Source: Saururus chinensis (taxonomy: Eukaryota > Streptophyta > Magnoliopsida > Piperales > Saururaceae). From it: DNA of 64,000 nucleotides. The notes beneath the pieces were generated by a model. That model was not told the DNA's origin and made no database searches. It was given only the letters and a program-made list of their open reading frames with translations. The position numbers were made by a program, and so were the translations under genes. Shown here piece by piece: positions 41,326 through 52,571 of the stretch; position 1 is the first letter of the stretch; each line of letters begins with the position of its first letter. Where the stretch lies: contig CP141141.1 of NCBI GenBank assembly GCA_035235625.1, positions 17,171,968-17,235,967 on the forward strand, written 5' to 3'.

Positions 41326-43301
41326 GGCAATGTTAGTGTAAGATGATTTGGCCATAAGGGGATGGCGGAGTATGTAAGAATGTAAGATTTTGTTGTACGG
41401 TGAGTTTGATCATGATATGGACGGGTTAAGTGAAGTCTGCTGCCCTGATGAATTAGGGTTTTGGATCGGGCTCAGCTTCGGTTTAATCAGCCGAGAACTG
41501 TGAGTTTGTTTGGCATAATTGTACTGCATAATTTACTTAATTTAAACTTGAATTATAAGTACAGTTAATGATAGCATTGTGAGTTTGAGACCTGAGGGTT
41601 CGGCGGATTAAGTTCCGTGTTTGATCTAGCCGATAATGAGTCGATTGAGCAATTATCATGTCTTGCCATGGTGTTTATCCTGCGGGATGTTGTTTGTGTG
41701 CTGTATAGAGCACCGAACATTTGTTGCTCTATTGAGAGCGATGTTTTCTTTTGATTTGGTCTGTGTGTTGTATAAGCCTAGACGTTTGATGCTCTGTTGA
41801 GAGGATGCTTGCTTTCCATTTGGTCTGTGTGCTGTATTAAGCCTAAACGTTTGAAGCTTTATTGAGAGCGTTGTATGATTCTGCCCAATAGTGGCACTGT
41901 ATGATTCTGCCTAAGGGGCACTGTATGATTCTGCCCAAGAGTGGCATTAGCACTATAAGACCCATTATAGTGGGCAATTCTATGGCACTATAAGACCCAT
42001 TATGGTGGGCAATTGTATGACCCCTTATGTGTGGGTGTTTATGTTTGCGCGCTCAAGTAAGTAGTATCATGGACTTGCTCTTACCTGCTTGATCTCGTGC
42101 CCCATGAGCACTGGTCTGCCTTACCTTTGGAAAAGTCCATGGAGTCTAGTTACTCCCCGGAGGTTAAGGTGATGCCCCAGTGGCATTCTTTTCCTTTTCG
42201 ATGCTAGAGCTTATTAGTTGTAATGAGCTTCAGTGGTCAATAGTATGTGTACGTCTGTGAAAGTATGAGTATGATTGTAAGAGTATGAGAATGAGCACGA
42301 CTGTAAGAGTATGAGTATGAGAATGAGCACGACTGTGAGAGTATGAGTATGAGCACGACTGTAAGTGTATGATATTGAGCAAGATTGTAAGCATAAGTTT
42401 CTGAGTAAGATAGTAAGTGTAAGATGTACGAGTAAGGTCGTACGAGTAAGTGTAAGATGTACGAGTAAGGTCGTACGAGTAAGTATATGATTGTACGAGT
42501 AAGGTCGTACAAGTATGTGTAAGTTGTGTGAGTAAGTGTACGAGGGTACGAGTAAGTTTGTAAGACCCTTAATAAGGGTGTTTGTGTTAGATTAGTTTGA
42601 TAATATGATTTTTGGCACGATGGTGCATTTGGTATGACTGTATGCGTATGAGAATGATTATGATATGCTTGCCTGTTTGCTTCATGTTTAAGTTGCATGA
42701 ACGCATCTATGTATGGATTTATTGAGTTCACTGTTTAGAACTCCCATACTGGGTGTTTTCCTACTAAGTATGAAAATACTCATTACCTTGGTTTTTTAGC
42801 CCCGTTGTTCGGGAGGCATTTGCAAGTTTGTGATGGAGAGATCTTAGAGATGGATGCTCATTTCAGCGGTAGATTGATTCCCGTTGACTTAGGTATATGC
42901 TTGACTCACTGCGAGTTTATTTGTGCCATGATCTGATGTATTGGGTGAGACGAGCATTAAGATGTTTATTCCTTCTAGACTTTAGTTTGGATTAGACTGT
43001 GGACTGTTATGGGACTTGAACTCAGGGATACTTAGGACGGATTTGTATTTAAAGTCTATGATCATAGCAATTTATTCGTACGGTTGTTTTCGAGTAGCGC
43101 CTGAGGATATTTGCTTTGGCCGTACGATGGTTAATAGAATGAGTAAAACTTTGGATGAGAAAAACTGATGTGTTATGTTTCAAATTATAAAACTGTTTTA
43201 TTAGGTTTTGTATTCGTCATTTTCTTCGATTTATAGCTGTTATATTGCAAAAAAATTTCGTGAATTTTGAGGAAAATATATGAAAAATCTCAGGCGTTAC
43301 A
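41326..43301 (+). mobile_element. Partial LTR, inverted copy of the 26026-30565 family
   Basis: It ends GAAAAATCTCAGGCGTTACA, the reverse complement of the start of the copy at 26026. Homology continues leftward through CATTACC...CCCCGTTGTTCGGGAGG, GTACGAGTAAG repeats (about 42420-42560), CTGTATGATTCTGCCCAA repeats (about 41875-41945) and GAAGTCTGCTGCCCTGA. It stops at about 41326, before the GC-rich part. This copy lacks the first roughly 2.9 kb of the family. Confidence 0.75.
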
Positions 43302-43802
43302 AGAAATACTTAATTCTTTCATAAAGCAATACTTCAAGTACAAGTTTTTAATAATAATCTCGTTATTTTTCCCAATTCAGCAATCTGGTTTAAGGTTTAC
43401 AAGCTGTAAAGAAGAAGCAAGTCAATGCATGTCTAAATTGAGTTCCTTCCCGAAGGGATTTCATAGGCCTATCAACTGTTATCTGAACGCATTGATTTTT
43501 ATCAATGACATATCTTTAATTGCTCAATGTACTTCTAAACGTATTAATTTTTATCAATGACAAATCAGTAACTGCTCAACGTACTTCATACCTGTACATG
43601 CTAAATTTCATCCAAATCTAACCAATCAGGAACAATATCTCAATCCTATCATACCATCAAATACTGCAATGACACCTGGCCATTATCATCTACAATTATG
43701 GGCCTTATCAAAACAACTTCATTCACAAAATGTTGATATCTCATCATTCAACATCAGCCAAAAACCAACAGAAACCATTAAATTAATATAGTCAAGTACC
43801 AA
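43302..43802. other. Non-coding DNA, probably left part of MULE2
   Basis: No gene is visible. It is continuous with 46765 onward once the LTR 43803-46764 is removed, so it probably belongs to the 3' side of the MULE2 Ulp1-type gene. A short internal duplication of TTTTTATCAATGACA occurs near 43497 and 43548. Confidence 0.45.
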
Positions 43803-46764
43803 TGTCACACCCCGGCACTGCCCGACCCGAGCTGAACCCAGTCCAGGGGCCGGTCAAGCGCACGAGGGCGACAAGGGAAATTGAGATACGGTTTAGCGGA
43901 AGACTACGGAGTGTGCACACCATGGAGCAAGAGTAAATAAGTAGAAAAGGAAGAGAGTTACAGTAACTCAAGATAGCAAAAGTCTCAAACCCACAAGCTT
44001 AATTTAACCATAGCCCACTCTAGGCTCCAAGATAGGTCTTAAACAACACAAGTGTATAATATAGCATAAATCAACATGAGAACCATACACAAAGGTTCCA
44101 AACATAAAAGTATAAACAAGGATATAAGCTACACAAGGTGTCACCATGATCACTCCCAAGTCGTCTCCGACCTTTCCTCAAAGAAGAGATCCTGTCCATC
44201 TGCGTGTCATGTCATGCAGCCCCAAAGCAAAACACAATAAAGAGGGGGCGAGTTTAACAAACTCAGAAATGGTTTTTAATATAACTATCATCATCGGAAA
44301 ACACGACGGCATGGCATCATAACTAGTCAAAGCAAAGATTGACAAGATGTATCATTTCCTGATTACACATTTATAACACATAAACTTGCATATAGTGTCT
44401 CAATCACACTTTCTGATCATGCATTTATAACACATAAACCTGCATGTAGTGTCTCAATCACACTTTCTGATCATGCATTCATAACACATAAACCTGCATA
44501 TAGTGTCTCATTCACACTTTCTGATCATGCATTCATAACACATAAACCTGCATATAGTGTCTCATTCACACTTTCTGATCATGCATTCATAACACATAAA
44601 CCTGCATATAGTGTCTCAATCACAATTCTTCAAATCACGTATACATAATATATCTCATCCATTCTTACATGACAAACGTGTCAAATTTCATGTTACACAA
44701 ACATGCACAGCATACATCATATACTTGCATCAACATAAATTAAGAATGGCTCCATCAAGGAGTAATCACAAATAGTGTCATGAAGGTGGGAACATAGACG
44801 AGGCCACAAAGGCGTGTCATGGTCCAAATTCTACACAAGAATTTAAGAAATTCGGGGTTGTCAATCCCTAAAGGCTTCTCACCCCAGACAATCCTGGCCA
44901 AGGATGTCACATTCTCACGAAGAGAACCTAGAGCAGGGGTGTTTATTCTGGGACATCTCCTGCGATGGGGAAGAGCCCGAGTTTCCACATAGGAAACCCT
45001 AGAACACATGGTAGCCGGTGCACAGAGTATACCATACTGGATTCTCAGGGTCCAGAAGACAATAGTAATCTCAAATCGCAAGACAAGTACACAACTCATC
45101 CCCACATAATTTCCATTTAACTAGACTCAACCTGGGGAGTGCACATGTTCCATGAAGGAACTCAAATCAAAACGTGTCCTTTCGGACCAATCAAGTTTCG
45201 ATTAAGCCACGACCGATCAATCCGGCACTCAATTTCACCACATTGCATCCAATTGGTCAAACTCGATTAATCTTAATAAAGCATCAATTGAAATCCATTT
45301 TCATGATGCATGAAACATGGTGCATACATAGGCAAGGTATACATGATTCCTAATTCATGCTAAGTGCTCTCATCAGCCCCTCATGCATCATTCATAATCC
45401 TAATATCAATGCTCATCATCATCATTAAATCCCACATGTGTGTGTGTGTACATAGTAGAAACATTTCCCTCCATGCACATCAACATGCTTGTAATTCACT
45501 CACCATCACCCTACACATGTACATTAACATCTAATTCATGAATTCCAGCGGAAAATCATAGATGAAGAATCATTAAAATCATAACTCAAATCAAAGCTTA
45601 ACCACAAGCTAAACACATATAAGATCATTTACTTCATCCTTGAGCCATGACATTCACCAACATTCACACATCAATTAACCACATCCCAACATGACATATC
45701 AGCCCACTAGTATGTTGTAGCTCTACTGAAAATATACCTAACCATAGAGAATCAACCATTTATAACTTCAAGATGGTAATTCCAACATCATATAACTAAT
45801 CTTAAGTCATTCTACATAACACTAATATATACCACAACTTCATAACCGCAATGGTATACCCTTCCAGTAGCATACTATAGCTCAAAACACTCCACATACA
45901 CATGGAAATGATATATCAAGTAGGATTACCGAAATAGATGTCGTGCAAATTATACAAAATCTGTTGTGTAGCCGTTCGAACGCCCAGTAGGGCCGTTCGG
46001 CTAAACATAAAAATTCTGAAAATGCAATGTTACCGTTTGAACACCCAGGAGGGCCGTTTGATCAGCTAAGCGGGAAATTGATCGAACTTATAGTGTTGTT
46101 GTTTTAATGCTCAGGAGGGCCGTTCGAACAGCAAATCAGTAGTTTTGATGTTTAAAAATAAATCAAAACAAAGGGGAAATGATAGATCTAGAAAGGATTA
46201 AGAGGAAATCTAAGGTTTAAGACTTAATTAAAAGAGGCTTACCTTAAACACCTTCTAATCCGGGCCTAATTGGGGAATTAGGCCTAACCTCCATTTCCCA
46301 ACCTATTCCCAAAATGGAAATTGCTCAGGTCATTCTATTTATAGTAGGGTTTGGGGTGTGTATGGATAAATTGTGGGGTATGAATAGAAAAATAGGCTAA
46401 AAATGGGTAATTTAGCTATTTGAGCACTAATTAAACCTGAGAAAATTATGAAAATTTTTGCTAAAGGCTTGTGTTGATGTATGGGTTAGTTTGGTTCAAA
46501 AACCCAAATTTCGATGGTGGGGCCCACAGGGGTCTCGGCGAACCCTAATTTTTGACAAATTAGTAAAAATTCAGAAAATTCCCAAAAATTCAGATTTGAC
46601 CCAAAATTACTTAAAACCAATAATTGTAAAGTTAATTTTGAATAAAACTATAAGAAACACTATTTAATCACGAAACCACCGAATTAATAAGAAAATGGGT
46701 TAACCAAGCAATGACCGATAATTAAAATAAAATGAAAACCGGTTTAGCATTGAGAGTCCTTACA
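43803..46764 (-). mobile_element. Solo LTR (2.96 kb) with perfect TSD ACCAA
   Basis: It begins TGTCACACCCCGG and ends GAGTCCTTACA, with ACCAA at 43798-43802 and 46765-46769. A minus-strand TATA-like CTATAAATAG (about 46345-46336) supports minus orientation. It is the longer relative of 36331-37396. It contains a 54-bp array (44361-44630) and three copies of a GGAGGGCCGTTCGAAC-type motif (about 45970-46130). No coding domain was seen. Confidence 0.9.
44361..44632 (+). repeat. 54-bp tandem repeat, five copies
   Basis: Units start at 44361, 44415, 44469, 44523 and 44577. Each reads GATCATGCATTCATAACACA then TAAACCTGCATATAGTGTCT and CATTCACACTTTCT, with few changes. It is specific to the long version of this LTR family. 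Confidence 0.95.
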
Positions 46765-46921
46765 ACCAACACAAATAACTTCAAGATTCAGTCAACATTA
46801 AACAAACTGATATGCCTCCATAAATTATTCCTATAAACCAATAGTCAAACACACACTGAATCACATAGTCAAGGACCAGCACCATCAAGTTAAGCCACAT
46901 CTACTGACAAGAAAATGGTTG

Positions 46922-49900
46922 TCATATGGAATTTTGCAGAATTTGGTACGCAACCCTATGCCTCATGATGTGCACGTCCTCTCTGGTAAAGCAAAATCGG
47001 TACCCATGAGACAGGTACCTCATATAAATGCATATGTAGACACCACAATCATTGTTATTGATTTGTTGTGGGTGTCCAGTTATCTCTCTCACCGGGAGGC
47101 ACAAGGTAGAGGCTGCTTCATATCCCAATTTCAACAAAACTATTGGCAAAACATGTCTGAGTATCACCAATTTTTTGTAGTACTGCTCTACCTCAACGCC
47201 AGAGTAATATGGGTCCATTATATATAGGACATCCTTCCTCAACTCAAGAATAATGAGAGTCCAATGGTTACCTTTACATGAAGAGGGAAGTGGTGGACCT
47301 CATATTCCCAGAAGTCTTTTTCATTCACCTTCAACAACTTCAACATGTTGGTCGGAATGTCTGGCCATGCTTCTGCAACGGCGGCCCTGGAGATAGTTGC
47401 ATTTTTTTCCTTCATCGATGCGTATAGGCTGAGGAGGGGAGATGCATCCATTCTCATAAGCTCCTGTTGAATTAGAAATAGACGTCAGTCAAGTAGTTGG
47501 TAGTTGTCAGTTAAATATGAAATTAAAAACAAATGAAGACCTACCATAAAATGGACAAGATGGAAGGCTTGCTTGTTCATTGGGTTCCCAAGTGCCTTCT
47601 TCCGCAAAGCCAGCACATACGCATCAAGATGCTATATCAGAGGAATCGAACATCGAATGAGTATCGTATATAATATCTATAAAAATTAGAATAGTTATTA
47701 TTGTGTACAATACAACCAACTACTAATAATACAACTCATTCGCACATACATTATCCCAAAGCCACCTATGTTGCTACATAATGGACCGTATAAACTCGGA
47801 TGTCATCTAGATTTTACCAATTGTCGGCCAGCTGATCAATTATGAATGCCATGAATGTCAACACATATTTATGTAAATGATATTGATTAATATGAAATGA
47901 AATGTGTATCAAACCTAATACTATACTTTGAACTCACTCAGATTTCCAACCCTTCCTGAGGCTCTTTCAAAGGACATGCCAACTCTAGCAAGGCTATCTC
48001 TGAGAGTGCAACAAGTCTACATATCTTACTTCTGTCGACTTCTTGCGCTACTGGAGTTTGTCCCTTAGGTGGGTTGGCAATAACTAAATTTCCTTCATCT
48101 TCAATTTGATCAAGTAAATGGTTCGCCAATTCAATGTTAGCATGCCCATCTTTTTCTCCCTCACAGTGAACATCGTCGTCATGTAAGGGCTCACTAGCAG
48201 TCTCTTCTTCTTCAACATCACTTGGGCCCCTCACCAACCTCTTCTTGCTCCTCCTTGGAGCCATAAAAGGGGTCCTCTCATATTTGTTGGCGATCCTCTT
48301 CCTACTATGGACATCAGGGGGCACAACCTCTTTGACTTTTGGGGCATCACTCCCAATGTCGACCCCTGCCTCCCCAACAGCCACACCAGATGCACTATCA
48401 AATGGGAGAACTTCAACTACGACGATTTCCTTTGAAGACATGCATGTATGAGTAGAAGTGCAAATCAAAATATAAAAATATTAGGACAATGTGGGGCAAT
48501 TAAGAAAGAAAAGCATAACATTGAGGCAAGAAAATCATGTCCTTCATATGAGAAAAGTTTGCATTCACTAACCTGCGGACTTTGAGATTCATTGATGGGG
48601 TTTTGATGGGTTTCATCTTCTTGAACAAAATCATCTCCAGTATCCTTCCCTTCCTAGTCAATATTAAATATTGTAAACCATAGTATGATTATTGTGGAAA
48701 TACAAGAATAATAAAACTTACCACTAGCAAGAAGTCATAATAATTAATATAATGTAGTTAACCTCAAATGGGTCTAATGACCTCCCATTCATGGACAACA
48801 AAGCAGAAAAATCTTGAGACAATTTGTTTACCTTGGCCTCCAACCGGTCAAATGTAGCCTGTTTTAGCTGAATGAGGTCAATTGTGCCAACAAGCTTGAC
48901 TAGTGTGTCCTTTATCCAGTCCAATGGGCTATGCACATTTTGTCCCCCTGCAGTATGTGGTTGTCCACTTCCCTCTTGCTGCACCTCATCAACAAAAGAA
49001 ACAATTGTTTCATGAGCTCGCCTAGGTTCCTCCTCTGTATCTACTTCTACATGTTCCTCTGCCCCTTGCAGGGCACCACCAACGGGGACCTCAGATTTAT
49101 CAAAAATTATCTGGTCCCCCTTCATAAAATTCTTCAGCTCTTTGGCTAATTGGACAATCTCCTCATCAGACTCAGCTTGGGTCAACTCCAAGCGCCTGTG
49201 CACCAACACCTAAAAGACAAAATATTTTCATTATCAGTCATCATATATGTCGTTTGCAAATTAGAAGTCATAGTAAGATGACAAGTGACAATATATTACC
49301 TTCTCCCCTCCAAAAATTACTTTGTTAATTGCTTCATAACTAGGCTTCTTATAGTTAGCCCAATTTAGCAATCTAGGATAAACATCTTGTACAGGTCTCG
49401 CGCATAAGTCCCCCAACAGAGGAATCCTTTCCATTACCCAAGCCTGTATATTCAAACCATGGACATAAATGTCATAATCTCATATGTAGCATATTACATT
49501 AAAACCTCTATCAAACTCCCAAACAACGTACCAACAGTGCCGATACAAATTCGTGCACAAGGTAAGTGGTTTTGGTTAGGGCCTTCCTTGCTTCCTCAAA
49601 GCCATGGAGGGTGTCCCAATAAGCAATGTTACCCCATGGATATGAATTGAACTCCTCCACATCATCAGCCAACAAAAAAAACCAACGGTCCACCTTATGC
49701 TCCCACCCTCTACCCACAATGAAATAAGCCAACACTAGTATGAGGGCCAACTTCACCGTGTCTTCATCACTTTTGCTTATGATGATCTTCTAGTATATCT
49801 GCTCCTTCATTATGTGAAGCTTCTCCTTGCCGAACACCCTACAAAGTAAGGAGTCCTTTCTCAAAACTTTTGGCATTGTTGGAAAGGATGGGAGCACATC

Positions 49901-50200
49901 AGCCATACGCAGACTGGTAACTTGGGCAAATTCGGTGGGTGACAACTTCATCGAATAAGCTTTCGTCACTTGAAACCTATACTCTCCCTTATGCATTTTT
50001 ATTATGTGGTGCAAGGCTTGAAGGGGGAACATGAACTTCTCTATGTCTAACTGCAAGTAATTGCCGAAATATGATCCTTCAAAGAGTGTTGCCTGTCGTC
50101 TATGCTTATTGAAATGCTCTTTCAGCCTCCTTATGTAAGCATAGGTGGATTTTGGTTGAGGGTCACCCTCATGGGCTCTACCCTTCACCTTCCACTAGCT
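46922..50200 (-). pseudogene. DUF1985 / Ulp1-like cysteine protease gene of MULE2
   Basis: A multi-exon minus-strand gene. The N-terminal part (50188-49540) resembles DUF1985: STYAYIRRLKEHFNKHRR, MKLSPTEFAQVTSLRMADVLP and FNSYPWGNIAYWDTL. Further exons with GT-AG borders lie at about 49445-49308 (AWVMERIPLLGDLCARPVQD), 49209-48765, 48656-48574, 48441-47938 (acidic/basic linker), 47632-47548 and 47460-47275. The C-terminal C48 protease has His in GNHW (about 47265), Asp in YIMDPYYS (about 47213), Gln in PQQINNNDCG and Cys in DCGVYICIYM (about 47045). Plant MULEs often carry such transduplicated Ulp1 genes. A TAG at 49790 and a 1-base frameshift at about 47271-47277 break it. The deSUMOylating role is family knowledge; activity here is unlikely. 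Confidence 0.8.
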
Positions 50201-50318
50201 TGAAGATCACTGAGGCATTACTTGGTATCTTCACCCTGCAATGTTTAACAATTCCATTTTGTAAATATATTTTAATTTATAATAACCATCTATGCAAATA
50301 TATGGTAATATATATAAC

Positions 50319-51400
50319 ATGTAAGCTAAGCCCCAAACACAAATTATACATTTGACAACATGAAAGCCCCACACTCCTATTACTCTACCCACATATAGAC
50401 CTAACTATATCAAGTCAAAAGCCTGCACAATGTACTTTGCAAAAAAATAAAAGATATCTAAAAGCTACCAGTCAACAGTTAGGACCTAACAATTAACTTA
50501 GTTTTAAGCATATATATACTTGCTTAAATGGTCTACCCTTGTTTTCATCATATCACATATAACAGAGAATGGTAAAAAAAACCCACTAATGAGCAATAAT
50601 TTACAGATGTAGCCTAACACCTACATTTCGACCCTCAAATAATTTTGTCCCTTGGTTTTGCCTTCCGTAAAATTTATCCATGTAAGCTAAGCCCCAAACA
50701 CACATTATACATTTGACAACATGAAAGCCCCACACTCCTATTACTCTACCCATATATAGACCTAAATATATCAAGTCAAAAGCCTGCACAATGTACTTTG
50801 CAAAAAAATAAAAGATATCTAAAAGTTACCAGTCAATAGTTAGGACCTATTAGTTCACTTTGTTTTAAACATATATACTTCCTCAAATGGTCTACCCTTA
50901 TTTTCATCATATCACATATCACAGAGAATGGTAAAAAAAGCCACTAATGAGCAATAATTTACATATATAGCCTAGAACCTACATTTCGAGCCTCAAATAA
51001 TGTTGTCCATTTGTTTTGCATTCCTTAAAAGTCATCAATGTAAGCTAAGCCCCAAACACACAATATACATTTGACAACATGAAATCCACACACTCCTATT
51101 AATCTACTCGTATATATACCTAACTATATCAAGTCTAATGCTGGCACAATGTACTTTGCAAAAAAATAAAAGATACCTAAAACCTACCAGTCAATAGTTA
51201 GGACCTATCAGTTAACTTTGTTTTAAGCATATATACTTGCTTAAATGGTCTACCCTTGTTTTTCATCATATCACATTTCACAGAGAATGGTCAAGAATAG
51301 CCACTAACGAGCATTATTATCCAGACTTAGCGTAGCAACTAAATTTCTATCCTCAAAGACTTTTGGTGCATTCTTCTATGGTTCTTCAATAAGCATTAAA
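50319..51400 (-). repeat. About 360-bp tandem repeat, three copies
   Basis: TGTAAGCTAAGCCCCAAACAC recurs at about 50321, 50681 and 51039. Each is followed by CACACTCCTATTA, CAATGTACTTTGCAAAAAAA, a GTTAGGACCTA segment and TGGTCTACCCTT. The third copy decays toward 51400. The array lies directly upstream (5') of the Ulp1-type gene in MULE2. Confidence 0.85.
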
Positions 51401-52459
51401 CACACAATCTACGTTTTACAAGATCAATCTACCTATATATATAATAGACTATATAAAGTTTATTGACCACACAATTTACTTTAACGACCAACCTATAATG
51501 TACCCGTCAATAGTTAGGCCATATTAGTTAAATTCATATGTAGCATACAATATCTCATATAATAGAGCACAGATTCAACTTAACTAATTAGCTATATTTT
51601 TCTTCCTTATCCTACCTACAATATTTTTTTCATCTAAGATTTCCTTTTCAAAATTTATCATGAGATCACATCCTTCAAGTATTTAAATCAAATTTATCTT
51701 ACGACATCAAATACACTAATCATAGTAGTACATACGGCCAATTTACACACCTATTATGAATTTGCTCATTTAACTTCCATTAAGATCTACCAAGAATTTC
51801 ATCACACAATCTCAATACATTTCATACCAAACCATATTATACACTAAAATAAGATATTTGTAACCAAACCATATTATACACCAAAACAAGATATTCGTTT
51901 CTTCAATTAACCATACAGCGTTGTAGGATCTTACCTTGCCATTTATATCGTCTTCTATTGATCAACGGATGGGGAGATCGGTCAGATGGCCAAGTGAAGA
52001 GGTAGAATGTAGATTAGGGCCAAACACTGAAATGCGGGATGCTGCCGGCTGGAATAGAGGGGTGTCGGGAATGGAGATTAGCAAAATGTCTTCGGAGGGG
52101 GGAAAGGTGGCCGCAATATATGTCTCAAGTTGTCAAATGACTGCCACACCGAGATCGCCGGAGTGGAGTGAGATTGCCGAAGTGGATAGCGAAGGATGGA
52201 ACAAAATGGGAACTTTCTCTGCAATACCAGAGGAGCGAAAAATGGGACTAGATGACCGATAGCAAAGAAGAAGAAGGTGACGGAGGGGATATAAAAGGCT
52301 GGATGAGGGGTTGCCAGAAGGGAATGTGAATCTCATAACGGTCGAGCGCGGTCGCAAGCACCGGAGGGAAAACCGAAATCTAAATTTGGGATGCAACAAG
52401 AGGTGAAGTCGGGTTGTAACTATTTATTTCCATTGCCCTAAGGGTATTATTGGCAATTC
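51401..52459. other. 5' and subterminal region of MULE2
   Basis: AT-rich DNA to about 51930, then a purine-rich, GC-richer block (51940-52390) that mirrors the purine-rich subterminal block of MULE1. The block opens a 108-codon frame (51936-52262) with no motif. It may hold the 5' untranslated exon or promoter for the minus-strand Ulp1-type gene. Confidence 0.45.
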
Positions 52460-52571
52460 AAGTGCGCGTATGGGAAAGTGGAACGTGCGTAAGTCTAATT
52501 GTGCAAAATCGAAGCACCAGGCCTATTTTTGTATTTCTGACATTTGTTGAGTCTATTTCTAAAAATATTTT
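52460..52571 (-). repeat. MULE2 right terminal inverted repeat
   Basis: This is homologous and co-oriented with the right TIR of MULE1. The next base pairs resume a coding exon (KRFYEQ) of the dioxygenase relic, so the junction is sharp at about 52571. Confidence 0.7.

Larger units (their letters stand above)
46770..52571. mobile_element. MULE2: Mutator-like element carrying an Ulp1-type gene (right part)
   Basis: The right end (about 52460-52571) matches the right TIR of MULE1: GTATTTCTGACATTTGTTGAGTCTATTTCTAAAAATATTT against GTATTTCACCAGAATGTCAAAGTCTATTTCTAAAAAATATTC. Interior content is a DUF1985/Ulp1 gene on the minus strand, as in MULE1. No transposase gene and no left TIR were found. 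The left part probably extends through 43302-43802 and was destroyed by LTR insertions. The right end stops inside exon 1 of a dioxygenase relic. Confidence 0.7.

Noticed and set aside
51936..52399. 108-codon plus and 88-codon minus frames
   Set aside because: They sit in the purine-rich subterminal block of MULE2, overlap each other, and show no motif. More likely a leader or promoter of the Ulp1-type gene.
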